From the NCBI GenBank assembly GCA_016165875.1, contig JABBOT010000004.1, forward strand, positions 11,764,765-11,828,764: a stretch of 64,000 nucleotides of DNA, read 5' to 3'. Source of the stretch: Acanthopleura granulata (Eukaryota; Mollusca; Polyplacophora; Chitonida; Chitonidae). Numbering within the stretch: position 1 is the first letter of the stretch; each line of letters begins with the position of its first letter. A program made the position numbers and the translations under genes. The notes below the pieces were generated by a model that was not told where the DNA came from, searched no databases, and saw only the letters and a program-made list of their open reading frames with translations. This document shows, piece by piece, positions 13,301-24,900 of this stretch.

Positions 13301-14510
13301 ATTCCAAAAAGCTCATAACTTTCCTTTTTATATTCACGTGATCGATATTACTGTCATTGATATTTCCTTCAAAATTTTATCTTGGACAACAGGACGATGT
13401 GTATTATAATTATGTTCATCACAACTAAATTTGAGAAATATTATCATATGCACGAACAAAAACGAACGCTGATCCAAACTGTGTATTGACGTTATATTTA
13501 GTATAATAAATGAGCAGGTTATTACGAACAACATACTTCTTGTATCATGGTTTCGGCAATGCTTATCAATTAAGTATAAACATTCAAGTCAGTTATTTCA
13601 TATTGGCATAACTGAAATCGATCAGAAATCATTCGTCTTGGTCTTCCAGAAACTTCCATACCAGAACATTTCACATGGTGTTATGTCACAGCTCTTTAAC
13701 GTTAGATAAGAAAAAGTCCTTTCTCGGGTATATTATTACACATTCACACGGAAAATGAGAATAACGGACACCTAAATACCTAGACAGATGTTTCATATAC
13801 CATGTTCGTAAGATAAGACGCTACATCGTTATTTATTTTCAAGGACATACTTTATACAGACTGAATTCTAGTGTCACTGTTTGTATGCCATAATTACGGA
13901 AATCCACGTATAAAATGGAGCGTTTTATAGGAATATCCATCAGTAAGCTTCTCATATGATGTTACAAGCAGCCGAGGTGAACAAATATATACACGTAGTG
14001 AAGCAAATATGCCAATCCCAGATTACACTGTAAAAATGGACTATAAACTACATCGATTATACAGGGTTTACTGAGTTACCACACCATCAGCGTAACCACA
14101 CAACCACCTATCCTGTTTAAAAAGCAAATACCAAAGAACCACCTTCTGACATGGGACAATACATAGGCAACATACCAGCAGTAGTTATGCTCTCTAGACT
14201 TCACCAAAATGCTACAGTGCAGATAATTGAATGTAATTTCAATGCCGTTGGTTAAGGATGTGGCAAAAGGTCGACTGTGTGAATGTACATGGTCCTACTC
14301 TAAGTCAGGTTATATACACAGCGGCCTATAAACATGCGTTCCACCCTTCAGATAGGATATACCCATTTTTCATTGACAGAAGAGTGCCTTTAGTATGTTT
14401 GCTGGTGTTCCTCTTACAGACTTTAGTCTCACCTTGGTCAAAGCGGCATCGGCCAGTATGGCCACCAGAACCAGTCCACAGAAAAGCTCTATCAAGCCGA
14501 ACCTCTTCAT
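7505..14510 (-). CDS. Secreted, very basic precursor with repeated R-x-K-R processing sites
   Basis: There are three exons: 14510-14433 (26 codons), 8701-8621 (27) and 8083-7505 (192 plus stop), giving 245 aa. All junctions are phase 0, with donors GTGAGA and GTAAGC and acceptors CTGTCCTCAG and TTTCCTTGTAG. Exon 1 encodes a signal peptide (hydrophobic core LFCGLVLVAILADAA). The rest is dominated by Lys and Arg and punctuated by furin-type sites: RLKR and RTKR in exon 2; RVKR (twice before the C-terminus), RYKR, RMKR and RKKR in exon 3; and a final RVKRK. Short recurring elements such as LSRVKR, LLRVKR and LSRMKR suggest decayed internal repetition. The C-terminal third is a His/Lys/Ser-rich tail with one N-G-T glycosylation sequon. 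It is best read as a multi-peptide prohormone or antimicrobial-peptide precursor. A polycationic matrix protein is the alternative. I do not recognise the family. The distant exon 1 is joined by phase and signal peptide only, and further small exons may be missed. Confidence 0.7.
8702..14432 (-). other. Long intron 1 of the basic-precursor gene
   Basis: These 5.7 kb separate the signal-peptide exon from the first processing-site exon. I searched for further phase-0 exons and found none. The intron includes the (TA)n run at 10289-10319 but no recognisable mobile-element coding sequence. Confidence 0.5.
10289..10319. repeat. (TA)n microsatellite
   Basis: An uninterrupted run of about 15 TA units. 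Confidence 0.95.
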
Positions 14511-14596
14511 GGTGTCTGTGTGATTTCGCTGTGAAAGCTAGCGGAGTTGTAACAGCACTGCTGCTTCAACAACATAGCCAACAATCCACCCAAGCC

Positions 14597-14602
14597 CTTA
14601 TA
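14597..14602 (-). promoter_or_regulatory. TATA box of the basic-precursor gene
   Basis: TATAAG (context CCTATAAGGGC on the minus strand) lies about 87 nt upstream of ATG 14510. It predicts a start near 14570 and a short leader of about 60 nt. Confidence 0.5.
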
Positions 14603-16709
14603 GGGCATAAATTATCCACCTCTCAAGCAGCCCCGGGCAGTTGCTAGGCGACAAGACAATTACCCCTTGCCAACATGCCGTGGCATATATTGGGATGGCG
14701 ACAACGATAATGTGTGCATGGTTCCTGCAGTAACGCCACATCAGGACAAGATAATGCCGCGCTAAGGGATGGTCTATCTCTCAAATAATACCCAATGTGG
14801 CGACAATTCCCTAAAATGAATCATCACAAATTGCTCCTGTTGTTAACATGCGTTTCACATGTGCGTGCTAAGCACTGTATAGACATTATATAAGGAAATA
14901 AATAACTAAAGCATGTGTAATAATATACCAAGCAGCCTCTGTGCTTATGGCTGTAATAAATTAAATCAGGCGCAGATTTGAATAGGACAGTCCTGGTAAA
15001 TGCATGTAATTCTAGCCGCTATCACTAATTTAATGGCTCTAAATCTCGAATATCCGCCAAACATCATTTATGGGCAATTTTCTTAAAAGTATGGTATTTC
15101 AGATGTTCATTTTTCTTATTGTAGCTTTTGATTCACGGTTGCCTCAGAGACTTCAAAACAAAAACTCATCACGTTTCATGGCTTTGCGTGACAATAGTTC
15201 AGGATCTCTAAGAAGGAATCTGTTAGCCTGTAGAGCACTAGTAGACTATGAATATGGCATAATACTAAGATATTAGCATGTTCAGGGAACAGACTTTTCG
15301 GGACTTGCTCCAAAATTCTCAAAATCCTCATTTTTTATGACAAGTCACGACTGCTACATTCATCAGAACTAATTAGGCTTTTTCGTGACCTTGTCAGCCT
15401 TGTGTATGCAAATAACGTTTCGATGTATTTGTATTCATGTATATGTACTACAAAAATGACTCTTGAAAACTGCTAAACATATAGTAAAAATTTAAGTTAT
15501 AAGAAAGCCATATGTAATGATCTGGTAAGGAAATCGCATTCCACATATATACTTGTCTTTTAGGAATCTTTTGGGAATGTTGACACTACTATAACACTCA
15601 TTTCCTTTCATTCGGCATATCAACCTGGATTTCATTTTTGGAAAAAACCTCATGAGGTTGCTAAAAATTTCTTCATTACAATCGCATGGCTGTCGTAATG
15701 CATATATAAAGAAACGTGAGTAAAATTCAGAAATGCTGCACGATACACAGGGTACTGGTAATTAGGTCTGCTATAATTTTCATTATCAGAAGTCACGGCG
15801 GTCTCCGGAAAACGCGATGATACACGAGAATACGGAACAGGTGTTTTGTTGCAAATACAACACCTGCCCTTTGCCATCGTATATGTAGACATGGTATAGA
15901 TCTATAGCTCTATAACGTATTGAATGATTACTGTTGATCTGGAAAGCTCCATCTGCCAGGCATGCTAATTATTTGTCTGTTGTACAACGGTGCCGAGAAG
16001 TACAAGCAGGCATAAGGCCTTGGCCGCACCCAGGGTTTAAATTATATACATGCTGATCCGAAATGGAATGGAATTCAAACTCAAAAGCTCTCTGTTCTAA
16101 CGCAAAAGCAAATTTCTTCTAGAAATCTTAGCAATTTTATTATCATATTACACAATGCCTTTAAATATACTGGACTCCAGTTTTAACAATTATCTACTGA
16201 GGAAAACGTGATAATGCGAGTCATTTTGGTTCTGTGAAAATTGCATGTACATCCCACTTAAATACACAAATTTGCGTGATATTCCCTCTGGTTACTAAGG
16301 CTATGTAGAAAACACGTGCGATTGCCCTACACTATGCTGATGTTGCCGTTTCAGCGAAATAAGTTTAGAGTCGAATCTGTTTTACGATGGGGTAAATTAA
16401 CGTTCCTTTGAGGATAAATGGCGTATGAATTGATCAGTAAAGAGCTTAAAACTGAAAAGCGTGTTCCAACTCGAGAACATTTTCTAGTTGTACGATCGCA
16501 GCTTACATATGCATATCTGTCTGAGAATCGGCGTAGGCCTGCAGTCAATATCTCGCGTATACAGCATACATACACTTGTGTGACCAAACTTTCACAGAGA
16601 AGTTGCTATATATCACGGCTTCTTTTAGTTGTTCACGTGTTTTTTTTTTTTCATGTTTAACTCATACTCAACAATACTACACTGATACTGTCGACCTTTT
16701 GGTAAGCTT

Positions 16710-16926
16710 CAGGGGCTCCACAAAGCCATTTTTGACATAAGTCAAAATTTCAAATCGATTTTAGAGCTTCTTTTGGGGCTCCGGAAATTATTTGACTTTG
16801 ACCATATCATCAACATTATCATCAGACAAATGTGTCAAAATTTCAGCTTCCAATGAAAAAACTAAGCACTGTGACGATGTTTATATTTTGACTTAAATCA
16901 GAAATGGCTTTGTGAAATTTACCCCT
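16710..16926. mobile_element. MITE-like element with terminal inverted repeats
   Basis: The left end begins CAGGGGCTCCACAAAGCC and continues to GTCAAAAT. The right end, read in reverse complement, begins CAGGGGTAAATTTCACAAAG and continues to GTCAAAAT. These are imperfect inverted repeats of about 40 bp around ~135 bp of non-coding sequence. The CAGGG terminus recalls hAT-type ends, but no matching 8-bp target duplication is visible. Confidence 0.6.
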
Positions 16927-18297
16927 GACGAAGTGTCTCAAGTGTCCATGGCGTGCAAATATGCACACAATATTATGCAAAACAGAAAATAGTCATCAGA
17001 CATTTGACGGTACACCAGCCATACGAGTGTGCATCGTCGGCCACTTCTTGTGATCAGGCCCCACGTATAATGAGAGCGGTCAGGTTCATCCACTAAATAA
17101 GACTGTCCATGAACGGAATGGAACTCGTACCTAGTTTGTCCTAGCGATTGCAAAAAACAAAAGTTTTAATCTATCAGCCACGAACCCATTTCCAGGTTTT
17201 CAAGACGTGTTTCAGCATGCTGATATAGGCCTATACTGGCCTCGTTCGCTATATACGACAGTCTATTGTCGCTATACAATAGTGCATTGCGAGATCGGAG
17301 CACCGACAGAAACGTATCGAAAATTTACCACCTGAAAACTAAATCAAAATGTTATCAACAAGTTCACAAACTATTCCAACTTGCCGAAGTAACAGTTCCA
17401 ACCGTCACTATGCTTTGGGGTTTGACCACGTATGACATGAAGAGTTTTATTCCATGACATACATTGTTATCTAGCAGAACTATTCTATCATAAGCCCAGA
17501 TGTACATTTTTTTTCATCAGGAATTCAAATTTAGACAAAAAATAAATCATAAATGGACTATGGTTTTTCATTCCATTAAACAGTTGTTTTCATAACGGTT
17601 GTTCAGGCCATGCCATTTCAGTGGATACCCACTTTTGTGACCGTTTACATACAGTTAGGCCTACATGTGTATAAAAAATTCACCGGACAGTCAGCATCGA
17701 GCACTACAACTCTTCACACCTGTGTAACATTGACAGGTTTCCTGTACGTTGTACAACCAACATCAGCATACTGGCAAAATATCTGTCATCTACGTTGTTG
17801 GCAGTTATAATATCTATGTTCCAGATGCATAGCGATAAAAATGCCAGTAAATAAAATATCCGGCAAAGTAAACAACAATTATTGCCATAAAAACTGATTT
17901 ACTTCATAAACGTCTTCCTAGCAAAATAGGTGAACAGAAAAAAATATCCGCAGACAGCAAAGTGTGACATTTGAGCTAAGAAACACAGCAATAAAGTTCC
18001 TGGTGAATGTTGTAATGTGATATTATTCCTTCTCTTGCCAGAAAATTCTTGTGAATACTGGCGGTAGGTGCGGCATAATGCTGACAAGTGGAGGAATCTA
18101 GATAAGTCTGAAATAGCAGGTGTTTTTTCCTCATCAATGAGAATTACTTGGAACCCATGTGTTTGCGTGGCAGTAAACTGCTTACGGCGATAACAGAGGT
18201 CACGGACCTATAAGTTGAAAGGCTAACACTCCTAACTTCCAGTCTAGACAACCGGACAATATCGGTAAGTGACATTTTCTTTACTGGGTAATTAGCT

Positions 18298-18324
18298 TCT
18301 CTCTCTCTCTATATATATATATAT
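18298..18324. repeat. (CT)n(TA)n compound microsatellite
   Basis: CT units pass directly into TA units. The first bases of the window carry the same kind of compound run. Confidence 0.9.
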
Positions 18325-18864
18325 CAAGCAACTTGAATATAAACACTTTAATTATTTGAATACACAAAACAGCTGAAAGTGAGTAAACGGCGAAAGATGG
18401 CCAAGATACATAGTCTAATATCAGAAAAACGATGACTAAAGTGTCCATTAAATGCATATTTTAACATTAACATGCATATTTTGAAACTCACCACAATAAC
18501 ACCCGAAGGGTTTGAGTTCAAATGTCGTTAATTTCTTGTTTAACGCCATTACCCCATAGCATTACGCTGTTGAAAGTTAAGATTCTTATAAGATGTCGCA
18601 AACGTCTGTCTCATTATGTACATTACAAAGCAACAAAGAGTAAGAAAACTTCTGTGTGGCTAAAATTGCAGAACAATCGCTATCGTGTAGCATCGCGCAC
18701 GCCTATATGTCGCTAAGGCCATTTCTAGACTAATCACATGAAGGAATAATGAAGACATCACACAGCGCAGGAAAGAACCATCTTAAAGATTCTTTCCATA
18801 TTATTCACTCCATGTAATTTATTTCACACCCAGTCAAAATGCACGATTGATAAGTGACAGGTAA

Positions 18865-18872
18865 TATAAATA
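18865..18872 (+). promoter_or_regulatory. TATA box of the repeat-protein gene
   Basis: TATAAATA lies 122-129 nt upstream of ATG 18994. Transcription would start near 18896, leaving a leader of about 100 nt. Confidence 0.55.
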
Positions 18873-18993
18873 CCCAAAGCAAACCTTGAAATTTGGAAAC
18901 TCGAAAATTTTACTTATGAACAAATAAATAATAACACCATGAGAATCAATATTCACTATCTGTACATTCCTCACCTTCGCTCAGGTAACTGCA

Positions 18994-21900
18994 ATGAGGT
19001 TCGCCGTATTGACCTTTCTAAGCCTGGCCTGTGCGGCTCAAGCTAATGTCTTGTCCGACATCTGGCATACCATCGAGAAGCCCTTAAAGAGCGTTGGAGA
19101 GGAGACCTTGGGATCCGCCTTGAAAAACAGGCTCTCCTCTGTTCTCGGACTATTTGGGAAGAAGGATCTGCCTCATTTGTAAGCTACCATGCCAGGTGGT
19201 TTGGGCGTTAGACGCCGGTAAATTCTCTACATTTACTATGCAGTATGTAACATCACAGTACTTTGACGCATCCACAAGAAAGACAGATCTTGATACACTT
19301 TTTCTTAGCTCAAATCGCTTTTATTTAGGCGAAGATATCATTTAAGTTGAAATTAACTGCGTAAAATGTACAACAAAAAGTGAAAAATTTCTTTTGGAGT
19401 GGACTAAACAAGGATTTACGTAACGAAAACATCAACGCTGTCTTCTTTTAAAACCCATTTCCCTCTGGCCTGGTTGAAGGCTGATATTATACATTATAAG
19501 CTCTGCCCTTCTTGCACTCTTCTTGCAACTAGAAAATCTGAAAGATTTACAAATACTTCTTACGCGATGGGACGTTGATGAAGCTCAGAATCACCGTTCA
19601 AACTGTTTTATAATGAAATTGTCTAAGTGAAATGGTTCCTATTGCAATATATTGCATGTGGCTAAACGATATTCTAAACTGTCGAAAAAACTGGTAATAT
19701 TTCTGTACTTCTGTGAATAAACAAATGTATGAGTAAAATAATTCACGAGAACATATAATGGTCATAACCACTCGGGCCCGAAGTACATGCATGGGCAAAA
19801 GGTACACCAGATTTCCAGCTTATGCATGTTCCAGGGCCATCAACCTTCACGATGAGGTACTTCGATGGATACAGGAAGCCCGGGAACTGGTGGAACACGA
19901 GATCACGGAGATGGAAGAGATGGGAAAGAACCCGGATGGGGAGTTTTCCGACCGGATCAACGAGCTTCTCAAGGCCTTTCAGCAAGCAACGAAGTACGGC
20001 AACATCCAGAAGTTCATTGACGACTACAGCCAGGACATTATCAAGCAATTTGCTGCCAGTGGGTCTAGAATATTATCGATGAATCAGTGAACCCAGCAAG
20101 TTTTGAGTATTTCAACATATAAACTTTGATGTTTTCATTATTTTAACACATATCCCGAACTCATTTAAATGCATTATTTTATATTCCCATTTGACTAGTT
20201 TTTATACCGAATATTTTATGTCCTCGACGGATTTTATATGTTTAAAAAAGTGATACAAAACCCAGAATAAAAACGAAACTCGCTAGGTCTCTATATTGCA
20301 CAAACCTTCTGACGGAAAGCTTTAACCGAAACGCCAAACTCCATGCTGAATCAGCCATACCGATGAATGCCTACTGGTCCATGCAAGTCATTCAGATTTG
20401 ATTAATGTGGATATTACTTATGAGCCAGTAGCGTCATACATTTTCACATGAGTCACCGCAAAATATAACTGAGCTTTATGGACCATTTTTTGGATCCTGA
20501 TTTTCGAATCGTGGACTAAATGAGCGTTTTGACCACGTTATACACTTATGCCTGAACCATATAAATCTCCATAATTATCTATATAGCGTTTCAGCGGCAT
20601 TTGAGATAAGCCATTCATCCCCGGGTCGCTTTCTAATAGACTTACGGGATTCTCCTGAAGCGATTTCTTAAATCGGCATAAAACTTACGTTTGAGCAAGC
20701 CAGTCGATTTCTTTTTATAATTTTTTACGCATTGTTGAAGGGATTCATCGAATACCTGCCCCCTTACTACAAAACTATAATAACTATACCCACTCAACTT
20801 CAACTTCATAAGTCTGCTTTGCTCATTCGCCTTCGAGAAATCACATGTGTTTGGGTTTTTACGTTTAGAATTTCCTTTTCTTCTGGAAATAAAGGAACCG
20901 TGTTCAACTTACCGCTTTATCGTTTCAGCCCTACAAAGAAGACTGGAGAGCAGGCTCTGGATTCAAACCCACAAAGTAAGCCATCGATGACACATATTAG
21001 TGCCTCCATTTTGTTAAACAACAATCCACAACATCTCAATACATATAAACATCTAAGAATAAAAAGAAACATCCAGATGGGTTTTTGGGTTGACGGATTG
21101 TATGCGAATGTCGGTTTCGACGCCTAGGTTTAAATAGTTTAGTTCCTGCTTCTTGCTAACCAAAATGTCGTTTAAATAAGTACCACAAATTCCTTAATTT
21201 CTGCGGAAATTGCATGTTTTTGAAACAGGTATCGCGTAAGACTAGGGGTAATGATATCCTCGTCCAAATGCTGAAAAACATCACCGTGGCTCACTGGTTT
21301 TTCTCGATGCCTGAAATGGAAAGGCAATTCCTGGTGGCCATGCTGGACGCCACGGAACACGGTCATCTTCACGACTTCGTCAAACATCACTCCTTTGATC
21401 GTGTCCTCGTCTTCATTGATCGTAAGGAATATGAATTAAAGTCACGCCACATCCTAAAATCTAGTCGATCCCCATAGCACTTGATAATAGGGATCAACTT
21501 TCGATATTCGATACTTTATAAGCTCCGTCATAGTGTCATCCTCTGTTCTTTTATGTTAAAGACTTTGGGACTGAGTATAAAGAAATCTTTTACTTTGCTA
21601 TATTTCTCTTTCGCAGAATCAAAGTACAGATAATATAACATAAATGTAGGCTAGAAAGTTCAGATTTGTGGAGCGGGAGGGGGTGGGTGTTAGGAGTCGG
21701 TTTGGACAACATCTGAAACCACAGGTAGTGATTTGAGAGACTTTCGTAACTTGGTTGATTTGGTCATATCCTAACAGCCTTGTTATCATTCACAAAATTC
21801 GTACTTTTTCACAAACTTTGTTCTTTTGTCTTAGCTTGAAATATTAAGACTCGCTGTGTCAGATGGGAATGAAGCAAAAGCCTCCAGGTCTTAGAGGACA

Positions 21901-24900
21901 ATTCCAAAGGAATGTATAATTTAACATTAATATATCATCATGACATTTCACCTTTGACGATAAAGACGATTGGAATGTAATTCAACTGACCTTTGCAGAT
22001 TTACCCGCTGCGGAAGGACATAAACTCAACCATTACTTGGTGCAGGTAAGCTTAACTCCGATTTAGTACTCCAGCTTCTCCATAAGAGTTCTATACATAT
22101 ACACGTACGTGTACATATTGCAGCTTGTTTTACAAATGCACATGGCATAAGGTGTATCTCTTCGAGAACCAGTTCTATCATGAATAATTTTGGCCGAAGG
22201 GGTTAGCGCACCGTAGCGGTCTAATTACCCAGGTGCCTCTCATCAATCCCGCCTCTGTGGGTTCAAGTCCATCTCATGCTGGCTTCCTCTACAGAGGTAC
22301 CTGGAAAGGTCCGCTGGCAATTCTTGAGTTCGACGTAAGGCCATAATCAAATAAATAAATAAATCATAAATAATTTTCCGCACTCATCAAGGGAGATAAT
22401 TCTAAATGTAAATTTGAGTCCGTCATTCTGGAGCTCCTTTTTTGTGACTTGTTTCAAAAAGCATCTGAACTTGGAGAACAAGGGCAAGAACACGACCGAA
22501 CCTCACCCAGCATCAAAAAGAGGCGTGGAGGAGTTTTTGCGCATGTTGAATGAGATCTACTCTGAGCATATTTACAGTCTCCTGGACAAGGAAGACCGAT
22601 TGTTCTTCCTGGAGTTGATGGACGCCGCGGAACACAACACTCTCACCTCCTTCATTGCAGACCACTCGATGGAGAGGGTCGAGAAACTAACTGAAGGTAA
22701 GCAATCTCTCCGATAATTGACAATGCGTGGCAGTCACTCTGAAATCACCGTGAAATTGGACTTTTAGGAACATACAATTGCATTTTTCATCATAGGTCGA
22801 GTTAGATAGCATTTCATTCTTCATTATTTCATATTCACCAATCGTATATGCGTAAGTGTCAGATCTGAGACTGTTTGCTGCCACAAAGACTAGGATTAGA
22901 TGTGTTGTGAATGAAATAATATGAACCGTGACTGAGGTGCTCGTTTTTTTAAAACCATAGTATTATAAGATTCCTATTGGTGCTACTCCAAGATGCAAGT
23001 ATTCAAACCAAATGTTTTCAGAATATATTACCTTGAACTTCGATGAAAAGCATTTTATTGTTAATTTGGAACAGGTGTTCCAAAGGAAGCTGGTGATAGG
23101 CTTATAAACTTTGTGACTGAGGTAAGTTCTTAAAGAGGTAACTGAGCGTTTGTAGATATTGTGAAAAGGGTGGTCCATACAATTCGTTACACTTGGACCT
23201 GTTAACCAGCACACATGAAATGTACACATCCGTTTAGTTCTTACGGAGAGAATCTTTCATCTTTGTAAAGGAAGGTTCATTTGATTTCCATACATTAAAA
23301 TGAAGTATCCAATGACATGGGAGCTCCATTGCGTTCCCACTGTTTGCTATTTTGTAGCGTCTGAAGAGTGAGACAAAATTGAATCACCACCATCATCCAC
23401 ATCAGAGAAGTCCTGACATTCTCCTCGCTATTCTAAAAGATATCCACAGAGCAGATGTTTTCTTCCATTTACCTGAATCCGAACGAAAGTTTCTCTTGAA
23501 TCTAATGGACGCGGCAGAGAATGATCATTTGGATGCCTTTGTCGGGAAAGTTGGGATCCAGCGAGTCAGAAATTTTGTCACACGTGAGTGCATAGTACTG
23601 TAATTTTTTATTCGTTTCTGATCATTTTGATTTAATCAAAGCAATGTTGTGCTGTTCATTTACACAACCATAAATACAATAACGACAATCTTTTTTAAAT
23701 CCATTTTTATTACAACTATAGTGTGTAGTGTCAAGTGGCTTTTGATGAAATCATGAGGAAACAGGTACAGATTACGTCATCCAGCACATACGTACATCAT
23801 TAATGTTGAGCCCAATATAACATGCAGCAATGCCAAACTCATCCAAACCTTTGGTGTCCATTTTCAGATCTACCAGAAGAATACCAGAAGACGATGACGC
23901 ATTATATTGAAAACGTATGAATATACGTATACGTGCTAATAAGATAGTTTTTGTTATTGACAGACTATCCCATGTTTGTAAAAAGAACTTTTTGTACCTG
24001 CCTTACCTAGGCATTTATGGCTAGCCAAGTTAAGGTATGGTGCAGTATTATAACCGAAGTGTGATGCCTAAGTTGTTACCTTGTAAGCCCAATACATGGG
24101 TTCAAACACTGCCTGCCTTTAGTTATTCCTCGTTCTACGTACAGAATGCGGGGTCAAGTATTGTTGGATCTATAGTACAGTCACTACGTTGGCGTCATGT
24201 CAGGTGTCATCGCCATGGCATTCTAATGCACCGTTATAAATACATAAGCATGTATGTATATATGGTGTTTAGTGAGATTATCCAAATTCAAAAAATTCAG
24301 CGCGTGGTTCTGTTCTTCCCTCAGCATCTGCATCACCACATGACGACCACTACTACTCCCACGCATCACACTGCTGTAATGCTCACCATACTGAAGGATA
24401 TCCACACCGCCGCGATTTTCATGAACCTGCCAGCATCGGAGCAGAGTCTCGTTCTTCAGCTGTTGGACGCTGGTGAGAACGGACACATCACCACAGAAGT
24501 ATCGAAGATCGGCGCCCACAGGCTGAAAACTCTTGCCAGTCGTAAGATATTGATATTACATCTAAAAGTGTGATATGAATGAACGTAGACAAACTCACCT
24601 GCATGGCTATATTTCAATATCCTGCTGAGTTTACACAGAGTGGCATAAATGAGCTTGAAATATTTTATGTATTTTGAGAAACAGCAAAAATAAAGCATAA
24701 ACATACGGAAGTAATTGAAAAGTCTCGTGACCTTTCGTCCCGTTTGTATGCTAATTAGTGTAGTTTACCCCAATTTTATGTAAACGATAAATGCAACAAG
24801 CTTTCTTATTCGCTTGCGTAGAAAGGTGTTTATCGATCAAAGTTCTAAACGCCCGTGTGTCTTGAAAAATGAGATCAAGCACAAAAGTAACGAATTTGTT

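Larger units (their letters stand above)
14650..18860. other. Intergenic region between divergent secreted-protein genes
   Basis: This lies between the 5' end of the basic-precursor gene (minus) and the promoter of the repeat-protein gene (plus). It holds one MITE-like element (16710-16926) and a CT/TA microsatellite (18298-18324). Short frames at 15650-15892, 16418-16660 and 17610-17810 show no family resemblance or splice context. Confidence 0.45.

Noticed and set aside
14258..14647. 129-codon plus-strand frame
   Set aside because: It overlaps the minus-strand signal-peptide exon (14510-14433) and its TATA box, and shows no family resemblance.
20732..21127. 131-codon frame
   Set aside because: Only 20929-20975 is exonic, and in a different frame from this one when spliced by phase.
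22191..22270. A tRNA gene
   Set aside because: Boxes A and B are present but the cloverleaf cannot be completed and a SINE body and tail follow.
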